Of a DNA stretch of 64,000 nucleotides, positions 8,228 to 15,661 are shown one piece after another (within the stretch, counting starts at the first letter, position 1; each line of letters begins with the position of its first letter). This DNA is from Litorivivens sp041624475. GTDB lineage: Bacteria > Pseudomonadota > Gammaproteobacteria > Pseudomonadales > Spongiibacteraceae. The notes below the pieces were generated by a model. That model saw nothing but the letters and a program-made list of their open reading frames with translations. It searched no databases and was not told where the DNA came from. A program made the translations under genes and the position numbers. The stretch lies in contig NZ_JBFJUX010000006.1 of assembly GCF_041624475.1 (NCBI RefSeq), positions 1 through 64,000 of the forward strand. Reading direction: 5' to 3'.

Positions 8228-9289
8228 TCAAGCCAGCGCAGTACCGGGCTTGGCCAAGGCGACACCATTTTTACCATGGTGTTTTGCTTCGTACAGAGCT
8301 CTGTCAGCTCGCAGCATCAGATGCTCCAGCGCTTCGTCCCCGGGGCCCCGAGTGGCCAGACCCTGACTGACAGTCACAGGGATGTGTTGCTCGCCGACGC
8401 GGCAACTGAGGCTGGCTATCGCCGAGCGCAGTTCCTCGGCCCGGCGATGGGCGATGGTGCGATTCACCCTGAGCAAAATACAGAATTCTTCACCGCCGGT
8501 GCGTCCGAGCAATGCGTCGCCCCGCAGTCGATGATCCAGCAGACGTGCGATGGTAATAAGCACCTCGTCACCACAGGCATGGCCGTGGGTATCGTTGATC
8601 TTTTTAAAGTCGTCGATGTCGAGCGCAATCAGACTTAGAGAACCGGGTTGCTGGAAAAGGGCTTTAGCCCGCTCAAAAAAGTGCCTGCGATTGCTGACGC
8701 CGGTCAGGTAATCCACATTGGCGAGACGATCCATTTTTGAAAGTGAATTCGTCAGTGCGTAAGTGCGTTTAGCCACCGCGTGCTCGTAGTAGTAGGCGAT
8801 AATGGCGGTGCAGGTGATTGAGGTAATCAGAACATAGAATTCATTCATCGCCTGAACGGAAAGCAGAGCCGGGGGTAAATACAGCAGCACCGCAGCTAGA
8901 GCGCAGGCCATGCTGTAAAGAATCCCGCCGGTGATGCCGAGAAAAAAGAAGGCACCGAGTATGGTGCAGAAGTAATAGGCGGCCCCGATGCCATCGGGCT
9001 TGCCGAAAAAGGCCATCAGGTGAATAACACCGTACACGATAGTCACCATGCAAATAGACGCCGGCAGAAAGGCGATGCGTTGATATTGCAGGGCGACAAA
9101 AACGGCCATGGCTGAAAGGCTTGCTGCTGCCATGCCGAAACCCAGCCAGGCATTCTGAGGCCAAAACAGCGCCACCATTCCACCGCACACGACAAAAGTT
9201 AGGACAAGGCAAATACGCAGTACCTGAAGATGGTCGCCGTCGACCAGTTGTTTGGCATCGGGGGTATTGCCGATACAATTTTCAGGCAT
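8228..9289 (-). CDS. Membrane diguanylate cyclase (GGDEF domain)
   Basis: Predicted inner-membrane diguanylate cyclase of 353 residues. About six hydrophobic helices occupy residues 20-170, then a GGDEF domain with DYLTGVSNRRHF, LDIDDFKKINDTHGHACGD and active-site GGEEF. These residues bind GTP and Mg, so synthesis of c-di-GMP is likely. The inhibitory I-site is degenerate: the usual RxxD ahead of GGEEF reads RGDA with the Asp shifted by one. No recognisable extracellular sensor domain is present. It converges with pilU, a plausible functional link since c-di-GMP often controls pili. Confidence 0.9.
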   Translation of the reverse strand: MPENCIGNTPDAKQLVDGDHLQVLRICLVLTFVVCGGMVALFWPQNAWLGFGMAAASLSAMAVFVALQYQRIAFLPASICMVTIVYGVIHLMAFFGKPDGIGAAYYFCTILGAFFFLGITGGILYSMACALAAVLLYLPPALLSVQAMNEFYVLITSITCTAIIAYYYEHAVAKRTYALTNSLSKMDRLANVDYLTGVSNRRHFFERAKALFQQPGSLSLIALDIDDFKKINDTHGHACGDEVLITIARLLDHRLRGDALLGRTGGEEFCILLRVNRTIAHRRAEELRSAIASLSCRVGEQHIPVTVSQGLATRGPGDEALEHLMLRADRALYEAKHHGKNGVALAKPGTALA

Positions 9290-9380
9290 GTCCTTCGCCT
9301 CTTGCGCAATTTGCGAGCTATATGCTTTTGGACGCTACCCCCTACGCGAAAGACTGACAATACGTATTAGCCGAAAACGG

Positions 9381-10058
9381 TCAGGCGGTCGTCTGCGTTG
9401 GCAAAGGGCTACGATTGCGGAGTTTCAGCAACAGCCCTATGGCAACTGCAGTGGCCAGTTGCACGAGGATAAACTCGGGCACACAGGCGGGCGCAATTCC
9501 GGCAAAGGTGTCGCTGAACATGCGGGCGAATGATACTGCGGGGTTGGCAAACGAGGTGGAGCTGGTGAACCAGTACGCGGCGGTGATGTAGAGGGCTACG
9601 CCCAGCGCAACGGAGTGAGCGCTGTTGCGGAGAAAGAGCACAATGGTCAGCAGCAGGCCTGCGGTGGCGACCGCTTCACTGAGCAGCAGGTGGGCGCCTT
9701 GCCGCTCGGTACCGGACCACTGCCAGGCCGGGAGCTCAAACATCAGGTTGGCCAACACCACCCCCAATGTGGCGCCGGCAAACTGCAACATCAGGTAGGG
9801 TAGAAGCTCGCGCAGGGGAAAGCGGCCGGAAAGCACCAGCGCGACGCTGACGGAAGGATTAAAATGGGCGCCGCTTATCGGCCCCAGGGCGCTGATCAGT
9901 ACATAGAGGGTTGCCCCGGTGGCCAGAGAGTTGGCCAGCAGCGCGACGGCGCTATTGCCGCCGGCGAGGTTCTCTCCCATGATGCCGGAACCCACCACAC
10001 TGGCCAGTAACACAGCGGTGCCAAAGAATTCGGCGCAATAGGCATCAAAACGGTTCAC
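9381..10058 (-). CDS. MIP-family aquaporin/aquaglyceroporin of an arsenic-type operon (AqpS-like)
   Basis: Six-helix channel of 225 residues. Two half-helix motifs are visible: NPS at 67-69 in place of the usual NPA, and NPA at 172-174 followed by the selectivity-filter Arg (R179). The GTG start overlaps the stop of the arsR-like gene by four bases, so they are co-expressed. In rhizobia, an aquaglyceroporin next to arsR (AqpS) moves arsenite or methylarsenicals across the membrane; the same is inferred here. No arsC, arsB or arsH lies beside it. A general water or glycerol channel is the alternative. Confidence 0.88.
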   Translation of the reverse strand: MNRFDAYCAEFFGTAVLLASVVGSGIMGENLAGGNSAVALLANSLATGATLYVLISALGPISGAHFNPSVSVALVLSGRFPLRELLPYLMLQFAGATLGVVLANLMFELPAWQWSGTERQGAHLLLSEAVATAGLLLTIVLFLRNSAHSVALGVALYITAAYWFTSSTSFANPAVSFARMFSDTFAGIAPACVPEFILVQLATAVAIGLLLKLRNRSPLPTQTTA

Positions 10059-10393
10059 ACGATGTCTCCTAGTTGTCGGCGAGGCGCTGCCGGTGTTAGA
10101 TCGCAGTTATTGCCCTGGCAGCAATTTTCAGAAAGGTAGTCGAGCAAATCGCGCATGGCGTCGATGTTGGCACTGTAGAAAATGCGTCGTCCGGACTGCT
10201 GTCCACTGATAAGTCCGGCTTGGGTTAGCTCTTTCAGGTGGAAGGACAGGGTGGCTTTGGGTAGCGATAGGGCGCTAGCCAGATCGCCGGGCGTGCTCGC
10301 ATTCGGCGACTGTTGCACCAGATACCGGAAAATCTCCAAGCGAGAGGACTGGGCGAGTGCAGACAGGGCTGTAACAGCAGCTATTGATTCCAT
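10055..10393 (-). CDS. arsR: ArsR-family metalloid-responsive repressor
   Basis: Winged-helix repressor of 112 residues with the start at 10393 (MESIAAVTALSAL). The recognition helix region LSLPKATLSFHLKELTQAGLI is typical of ArsR/SmtB proteins. A cysteine cluster near the C-terminus (ENCCQGNNCD) is a likely As(III) site, as in the ArsR types with C-terminal Cys pairs. A perfect inverted repeat lies just upstream of the ATG and is the likely operator, so autoregulation is expected. It overlaps the aquaporin gene and probably controls it. A longer frame to 10552 is rejected because it would run through the operator. Confidence 0.88.
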   Translation of the reverse strand: MESIAAVTALSALAQSSRLEIFRYLVQQSPNASTPGDLASALSLPKATLSFHLKELTQAGLISGQQSGRRIFYSANIDAMRDLLDYLSENCCQGNNCDLTPAAPRRQLGDIV

Positions 10394-10395
10394 AG

Positions 10396-10411
10396 TTCCA
10401 AATATATGGAA
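10396..10411. promoter_or_regulatory. Probable ArsR operator
   Basis: TTCCA-N6-TGGAA is a perfect inverted repeat in an AT-rich stretch, two bases upstream of the arsR ATG and between the divergent arsR and the gene at 10515. Position and symmetry fit a repressor site covering the ribosome-binding region or promoter of arsR-aquaporin. Confidence 0.5.
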
Positions 10412-10514
10412 ATGATATGGTCTGCGCAAGCCGGGCATTGCCCGTTGTATATTTGTACAGTAGGCTTGTCGCAACTGAGCTTTCTCAAGACTGGTTTCGG
10501 AGCCGGATAGCCCC

Positions 10515-11375
10515 ATGAGTGATGACAAAATTTCGACCACCGCCCTGGCCAAGCTGTTGGAAGTGCCAGTGCAGCAGCTGTTTGGAACCCTGAAAGACTA
10601 CGACTGGATTCGAAAAGTCAGCGACGGTTGGGTGCTCACTCCCAAAGGCGAATTCGAAGGCGGGGAGTATCGCACCAGCAAACGTTACGGCCGCTATATC
10701 GTCTGGCCGGTCAGTCTTGAGCAGCACGCCATGCTGCGAGCCCTCGAAGACAACAAAATGCTGTCGGCTGCAGCGCTGGGCCAGCCCCACCGCCTGAGCG
10801 GTCGGGCGGTCAACCGGATTCTGGCCGAGCTCGGTTGGCAGAAGCGGGAATCTCACGGCTGGATGCTGAGCCCCCGGGGACAGCAGCAGGGCGGGGTGCA
10901 GATGGAGAATCGCCAGAGCGATATGCTTTATGTGCTGTGGCCTGAAGCCATTATTGATGATGCAGTCCTGACGCAGCGCCTACGGGAAGCCGGCATGGCA
11001 TCGGAGAACAGCGCGGCGGGGGACCTGTTTGCTGAAAACGAGGGCTTGGTCAGTATCGATGGCCACCAGCATTCCTCGCGGGAGCTGCAGCAGATTTGCC
11101 AGTGGCTGTATCTCGCTGGCGTGCTCCACGCTACCAATCGACAGCTGCCGGTGAAAGAGCCACTGAAAGCGGATTTTTTCCTGCCACTTAATCAGGTGTT
11201 TATCGATTTTTGGGCCGCAGACGCAACGCCGACAGAGCTGAAGGCGCAAATGCGCAAGGCCGAGCTCTACAAAATGCAGGGCTGGAATGCGATTGAATTA
11301 CATCCGGAAGATATTGCCCAGCTGGACGACATCATGCCGCGCCAGTTTCACAAGTTCGGGGTAAAGTTCAGTTAG
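10515..11375 (+). CDS. Uncharacterised protein with duplicated GW-L-S/T-P-K/R-G domain and possible PD-(D/E)xK-like C-terminus
   Basis: Soluble 286-residue protein. Residues 1-65 and about 66-143 look like tandem copies of one small winged-helix-like unit: each has a helical start, then DGWVLTPKGEFEGG (38-50) or HGWMLSPRGQQQGG (115-127), and ends in IVWP or VLWP. The C-terminal part (about 188-286) has ELQQICQWLYL, DFFLPLNQVFIDFW and RKAELY...IELHPEDIAQLDD, an order of elements seen in some PD-(D/E)xK-fold nucleases. Similar proteins are sometimes labelled glycerol kinase in databases, which I think is wrong. Function unknown; DNA binding is inferred. Diverges from arsR. Confidence 0.75.
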   Translation: MSDDKISTTALAKLLEVPVQQLFGTLKDYDWIRKVSDGWVLTPKGEFEGGEYRTSKRYGRYIVWPVSLEQHAMLRALEDNKMLSAAALGQPHRLSGRAVNRILAELGWQKRESHGWMLSPRGQQQGGVQMENRQSDMLYVLWPEAIIDDAVLTQRLREAGMASENSAAGDLFAENEGLVSIDGHQHSSRELQQICQWLYLAGVLHATNRQLPVKEPLKADFFLPLNQVFIDFWAADATPTELKAQMRKAELYKMQGWNAIELHPEDIAQLDDIMPRQFHKFGVKFS

Positions 11376-11398
11376 GCTTCTTATCAAAAGTGGCTTAT

Positions 11399-12736
11399 TC
11401 AGGCGGGCAAGGTCATGGTCACTTTAGCCCCACCCAAGCTGGCGCGGCCGATACTCAGCTCCGCCTCGTAGGCATTGAGAATGTCGACGGCGACGGCCAG
11501 CCCCAGCCCCTGACCGCTGCCGTACTGGTCACCGCGATTGCCGCGTTCCATCAGTAAGCCAATTTTATCCTCGGGAAAGCCGGGGCCATCGTCTTCGATG
11601 GACAGCTCGACGCTGGCTGAACCAAGGGCTTTTACCTCGATCGACACAGCACTTTGCGCAGCTTTGCTGGCGTTATCGATCAGGTTGCCGAGCAATTCCA
11701 TAAGGTCCTGTTCGTCCATTGCCAGGGCATGTTGCTCATCGCAGGATAAGTTGAAGCTCAGATTTTTATCGAGGTATACCTTGTTCATTGTCTGGCAGAG
11801 TCGGTCGAGCAATGCCCGCAGCGGCGTTTTTACGCCGAGCCGTCGCGGTCCTGCGCTGACCGCACGCTGCAGCTGGTAGGCAATGATATTGTTCATTTTG
11901 TCGAGCTGGTCGGTAATCTGTGGGTCGGTATCAGGAGTGGTGGCTGAGCGCATCACACTGAGCGGGGTTTTAAGGCTGTGGGCCAGATTTCCCAGGGTAT
12001 TGCGGTAGCGTTCGCGCTGCTGCTGCTCTTTTTCCAGCAGGCGGTTCAGGTTGTGGGTCACACCCGTTAATTCGCGGGGATAGATACCCCCAAGCGATTC
12101 GCGCTTACCGGCTTCGAGCTCGCGCAATTCCCGGCTCATATCGCGCAGTGGCCGCAGGCCCCAGCGCAGCACGATAACCTGAATCAGCAATAGCACCACG
12201 GCGGCCAGCCCGAGCCAGAGCGCAATGTTTTTGCGAAAACTCAGCAGCTCCGAGCGAAAGGTGTCCTGATGTTCCAAAAGGGTAAAAATCAGTGGAAATT
12301 CGACGCCGTGCTCGTCTTCCCAGATAACGTGGTAGCGGTAGCGGAAGTAGGGCGCGCCCCGCAGAACGATTTCGTCAAACACTTCCTTGCCCGCCGGAGT
12401 CGGGGTGAAGGCCTCCTGCAGGTATTCCATAGAATTGGCTGACGACGACTGCCATTGCAGATAGCCGTTGCGGGTGTGAATAAAAGCATAGAGCCCTGAG
12501 CGAAATTGCCAGAAGCGCGGCTCGCGCAAACGCTCTACCGAAATCGGTTGGGTGTTGCTCCACTCCATTACGCCGAGAATGCCGTAAAACTGCAACTGCA
12601 GTTGCGACTGCTGGGCCGCCACCAGGCTGCGCGTGTGCGCCTGATCGATGGCGTAGCCGGTGATGCCCAGGAACAGTGGCAGCGTCAGAATAGAGGCTCC
12701 CAGCAGCCGCCGGATGATGGAGCCCCGGGCTTTCAT
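11399..12736 (-). CDS. Sensor histidine kinase (PhoQ-like)
   Basis: Membrane histidine kinase of 445 residues. TM1 is near residues 10-30, a periplasmic sensor of about 140 residues follows, and TM2 is near 168-190, then HAMP, H-box NLAHSLKTPLSVM with the phospho-accepting His, N-box LGNLIDNASKAA, DDGPGF and a G2 box GSGQGLGLAV. The H-box HSLKTPL is typical of the PhoQ/PA1158 group. It overlaps the response regulator gene by four bases. The signal is unknown; PepSY and glycine-zipper partners in the same operon suggest an envelope or divalent-cation cue. Confidence 0.92.
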   Translation of the reverse strand: MKARGSIIRRLLGASILTLPLFLGITGYAIDQAHTRSLVAAQQSQLQLQFYGILGVMEWSNTQPISVERLREPRFWQFRSGLYAFIHTRNGYLQWQSSSANSMEYLQEAFTPTPAGKEVFDEIVLRGAPYFRYRYHVIWEDEHGVEFPLIFTLLEHQDTFRSELLSFRKNIALWLGLAAVVLLLIQVIVLRWGLRPLRDMSRELRELEAGKRESLGGIYPRELTGVTHNLNRLLEKEQQQRERYRNTLGNLAHSLKTPLSVMRSATTPDTDPQITDQLDKMNNIIAYQLQRAVSAGPRRLGVKTPLRALLDRLCQTMNKVYLDKNLSFNLSCDEQHALAMDEQDLMELLGNLIDNASKAAQSAVSIEVKALGSASVELSIEDDGPGFPEDKIGLLMERGNRGDQYGSGQGLGLAVAVDILNAYEAELSIGRASLGGAKVTMTLPA

Positions 12737-13413
12737 TGCTCGGCTTTCAGATCAAAGCGGTAGCCGCGACCGCGCACGGTAGTAATGGGTTTGAGGCTGC
12801 CCTCCGGATCGAGCTTTTTACGCAGCCTGGCGATAAACACTTCGATGACATTGCTGTCTCGGTCGAAATCCTGATCGTAGAGGTGTTCTGTTAATTCGGA
12901 TTTGGAGACGGTCTGACCGCAGCGGTGCGTAAGGTATTCCAGTGCATTGTATTCGTAAGTGGTCAGCTCCAGCCGTTGGTCGCCGCGTAAAACGGTTTTG
13001 GCCCGGGTGTCGATAATGATAGGGCCAAAACGCATTTCAGGGCTGGCGTGACCGGCAGAGCGTCGGATCAGGGCGTTGGCACGGGCGAGGATTTCTTCTA
13101 TCTGGAAGGGTTTGACCACGTAGTCGTCGGCACCGGCCTCCAGCCCTTCCACTTTGTCCTGCCAGCGACCGCGGGCGGTAAGGATCAGCACGGGAAAGTT
13201 GCGGTTGTTTTTGCGCCAGCGGCTGACGACCTGAATGCCATCCAGCTTGGGGAGACCGATGTCGACCACCGCCAGATCGTAGTCGAACTCTTCGCCGAGA
13301 AACAGCGCGTCTTCACCATCGGCGCTGCGGTCACAGGCAAAGCCTTCGGCTTCAAAGGAGCGCGCCAGATAGTCCAGCAGATCGGGTTCGTCTTCGACAA
13401 TCAATACGCGCAT
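12733..13413 (-). CDS. OmpR/PhoP-family response regulator
   Basis: 226-residue two-domain regulator. The receiver has the acidic pair EDE at 7-9, phospho-acceptor Asp in LAVVDIGLP, Thr in LILTARG and Lys in DDYVVKPF. The linker leads to an OmpR-type winged helix ending VRGRGYRFD. The run RGRWQDKVEGLEAGADDYVVKPF is close to PhoP. It is cognate to the kinase downstream through a four-base overlap and follows a PepSY gene. Confidence 0.94.
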   Translation of the reverse strand: MRVLIVEDEPDLLDYLARSFEAEGFACDRSADGEDALFLGEEFDYDLAVVDIGLPKLDGIQVVSRWRKNNRNFPVLILTARGRWQDKVEGLEAGADDYVVKPFQIEEILARANALIRRSAGHASPEMRFGPIIIDTRAKTVLRGDQRLELTTYEYNALEYLTHRCGQTVSKSELTEHLYDQDFDRDSNVIEVFIARLRKKLDPEGSLKPITTVRGRGYRFDLKAEQ

Positions 13414-13434
13414 GTAGGTTTTCCTGGGCTGAGA

Positions 13435-13746
13435 TTATTCGGGGCGGACCGTAACGGTTTTTACCTTGCCATCGTCCTGCAGGATGCGCACCCGGTAAAC
13501 CCCATTACCCATATGGCGGGCGCCGACCGCGCGCCCACGATAACGTTGTTCTGCAATTTCTACAGCGCGCTCTGGTGAAGCGTCCAGATCGTGCCGAAGT
13601 TGCGGACGGTTGTCGGGCAGCGAAGGGCGCGCGCCCGGCACTCTATCAAGGCCGGGCAGGGCCTGAGCGGGCAGACAGAGGGCCAGCAGCAGACTGATCA
13701 GGGCGCCTCTACGTATTGCGTGTCTTGTAAACAGGCTTGACTTCAT
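13435..13746 (-). CDS. Secreted PepSY-domain protein
   Basis: 103-residue protein with a signal peptide (basic start, hydrophobic core, AQA cleavage region near residue 29) and one PepSY-like domain (about 55-103) with SPERAVEIAEQRYRGRAV and YRVRILQDDGKVKTVTV. Small periplasmic PepSY proteins often stand directly upstream of response regulator/kinase pairs, as in the Pseudomonas carSR/bqsRS locus, and are thought to modulate the kinase or be its target. Same operon order here. Confidence 0.85.
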   Translation of the reverse strand: MKSSLFTRHAIRRGALISLLLALCLPAQALPGLDRVPGARPSLPDNRPQLRHDLDASPERAVEIAEQRYRGRAVGARHMGNGVYRVRILQDDGKVKTVTVRPE

Positions 13747-13752
13747 AATGCA

Positions 13753-14241
13753 TTAACCGGCTGGTGTTACCGACACATTGATTCTCAGGCGCTTGCCCGG
13801 ATCGTAGGGCAGGCGGGTTTTATAGTTTCGACCATGGTATCGGTAAGTCACGTCGTAGCCAACAACCTCCTCGTGCCATTCTACGTCATACACCGTATCA
13901 CAGCGCTCTTCGATGTGATGGTGCCGTTCGCGGCGCTGGCTGTGACTGCCGATAGCGGCACCGACGCCGGCACCGAGAAAGGTGCCGAGCGAGGCATCGC
14001 GATCACTTGAAACGTGGTTGCCGATAAGGCCGCCAATGATGGCTCCTACCAGTGGTGCAGCGCTGTGCCGCCGCGACTCATAGCTGACGGTTTCCTGCCA
14101 GCAGTGCTCGCGGGGAACCTCATGCCTGACTTGTTCATAAACCGGCACGGCAGAAGTAACGCGGGCATAGTCCGCCTGCTCGTGCCCCGCCATGGCGCTG
14201 GAACTGATTGCTATCATCAGCAGTGGCATCAAACGCTTCAT
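13753..14241 (-). CDS. Glycine-zipper 2TM-domain envelope protein
   Basis: 162-residue exported protein with a cleavable signal peptide (MKRLMPLLMIAISSSAMA). The centre has a glycine zipper (APLVGAIIGGLIGN and LGTFLGAGVGAAIGS) as in SlyB/YcfJ-type outer-membrane proteins. It is flanked by two regions with conserved cysteines (EHCWQETV and ERCDTVYDVEW) resembling YcfJ. It is first in the operon with PepSY, regulator and kinase; seven bases separate it from the PepSY gene. It is probably an envelope-stress-type structural protein; role in signalling inferred. Confidence 0.85.
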   Translation of the reverse strand: MKRLMPLLMIAISSSAMAGHEQADYARVTSAVPVYEQVRHEVPREHCWQETVSYESRRHSAAPLVGAIIGGLIGNHVSSDRDASLGTFLGAGVGAAIGSHSQRRERHHHIEERCDTVYDVEWHEEVVGYDVTYRYHGRNYKTRLPYDPGKRLRINVSVTPAG

Positions 14242-14375
14242 GGTGTATGACCTCTACGGGGATCTTGGGCCTAGACTAACCCAGTGAGCCTGAATGAAAG
14301 CTTAAGGGAAGAGCTTCGATTGATTTTGTAAAGCCTGGGCGATATAACAGGTGCCTTACAATTTGGGGGAAGTTC

Positions 14376-14999
14376 ATGAAACTGTATACCTATGATATCG
14401 CGCCGAACCCGCGTCGCCTGACCATGTTCCTGCAATACAAGGGCATTGACATCGACACTCAGCAAATTGATCTGGGCAAGAAGGAGCAGTTCAGCGACAG
14501 CTACCGGGCGATTAACCCTGACTGCTCGGTGCCGGCCTTGGTACTGGACGATGGCACGGCACTGGTGGATGTCGTGTCTATCTGCCTCTATCTCGAGAGC
14601 CTGCATCCGGAAAAGGCTTTGTTCGGACAATCCGATCTGGAGCGCGCCCAAGTGGTGGGCTGGATGCACCGCCTGTATATGAATGGGCTGACGGCGATTG
14701 CCGATATGCTGCGCAACCAGGGCGATATGTTCAAAGACCGTGCCCTGCCGGGGCCGGGCATTGTCAAACAGATTCCGGAGCTGATTGGGCGCGGTCGCCA
14801 GCGACTCGATACTTTCTTCAACAGCATGGACGAGGTCTGTGCCGAGCGCGATTATCTGGTTGGCGATGCCTTGTCTCAGGCTGATATTGACCTGTTGGCG
14901 GTGTGTGAATTTGCCAGTTGGGTGAAGGTAAGCGTTCCTGAAAGTTGTACCGACCTCAAGGCCTACCTCGACCGGGTGCGGTCTCAGCTTGCCGGCTAA
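14376..14999 (+). CDS. Glutathione S-transferase family protein
   Basis: Cytosolic GST-fold protein of 207 residues. The thioredoxin-like N-domain (1-80) begins MKLYTYDIAPNPRRLTMFL and has the cis-Pro motif CSVPALVLDDG; an all-helical C-domain follows with the N-cap ALSQADIDLLAVCEF. The catalytic residue is not certain: the usual Ser/Cys near residue 10 is replaced by AP. It may use Tyr5 or be a non-catalytic or thiol-transferase member. GGGGGAAG precedes the ATG. Single gene. Confidence 0.85.
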   Translation: MKLYTYDIAPNPRRLTMFLQYKGIDIDTQQIDLGKKEQFSDSYRAINPDCSVPALVLDDGTALVDVVSICLYLESLHPEKALFGQSDLERAQVVGWMHRLYMNGLTAIADMLRNQGDMFKDRALPGPGIVKQIPELIGRGRQRLDTFFNSMDEVCAERDYLVGDALSQADIDLLAVCEFASWVKVSVPESCTDLKAYLDRVRSQLAG

Positions 15000-15022
15000 G
15001 ACTGCGTAAAAAGGCACTGCAA

Positions 15023-15055
15023 ATAAAAAAGCCCCGTCACAGGCCGGACGGGGCA
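15023..15055 (-). terminator. Terminator of the His/Tyr-rich protein gene
   Basis: On the minus strand GCCCCGTCC pairs with GACGGGGC and is followed by a run of six T. It lies about 40 bases after the stop of the gene at 15093 and between convergent genes, so it may also serve the GST gene weakly. Confidence 0.8.
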
Positions 15056-15092
15056 GAGGAGACATCGTCATATCGACGAGTCAGGGTGTCGA

Positions 15093-15446
15093 TCAGAAGC
15101 GTATATTGAGGTTGCCTCTAACGCCTTCACGTACTCTGACAGTCGTACCGCGCTCGTAGTGGTGCTTGCGCTTGTACTTGTATTTGGGCCGCTCGTAGTA
15201 GTAATAGCTCTCACTGTAATAGTGCGGACGGCTGTGGTAGGTGTAGGTGACATGCCCTGAATTTCCGCGATAGCGGGGATGATCATAGGCGTGGCTACCA
15301 TGGAAATAGTGGTTGCCATGATGGTGGCGCCCGGTTTCATGGCAGACATATTCGGTATGATGGTTGTGATGACGGTGGCCGGCCAGAGCCTGGTTTGCAC
15401 CGAAACCGAGGGTTAACAGACTGCCTGCAAGTATCCATTTCTTCAT
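15093..15446 (-). CDS. Secreted His/Tyr/Arg-rich small protein
   Basis: 117-residue protein with a clear signal peptide (MKKWILAGSLLTLGFGANQALA). The mature part is very rich in His, Tyr, Arg and Lys (RHHHGNHYFHGSH, YYSESYYYYERPKYKYKRKHH) with two cysteines absent except one after YV. It ends VRVREGVRGNLNIRF. The ATG at 15446 has GGAG seven bases ahead; the longer frame to 15626 is not credible. No family recognised. The His clusters suggest metal binding and the basic/aromatic character suggests surface or polysaccharide contact; both are inference. Confidence 0.75.
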   Translation of the reverse strand: MKKWILAGSLLTLGFGANQALAGHRHHNHHTEYVCHETGRHHHGNHYFHGSHAYDHPRYRGNSGHVTYTYHSRPHYYSESYYYYERPKYKYKRKHHYERGTTVRVREGVRGNLNIRF

Positions 15447-15661
15447 GACGTTCTCCAGTGGGCTCTTCCCAGTGTCAGGGCCAGTCTGGCACAGTGAATC
15501 TGAACAAAAGCTGAAAGCAATCCAAAAAATATAAGGTGCCGTAAATATTACCTTTGCGAAAGAATGGGGTCCTTGGCGCGGTGAAAGGGTGACAGGCAGC
15601 GCTGTGCTGTCTATTATGCGAAACATTTTAAAACACTTGTTTTCATGCTGAAGGGGGAGTT

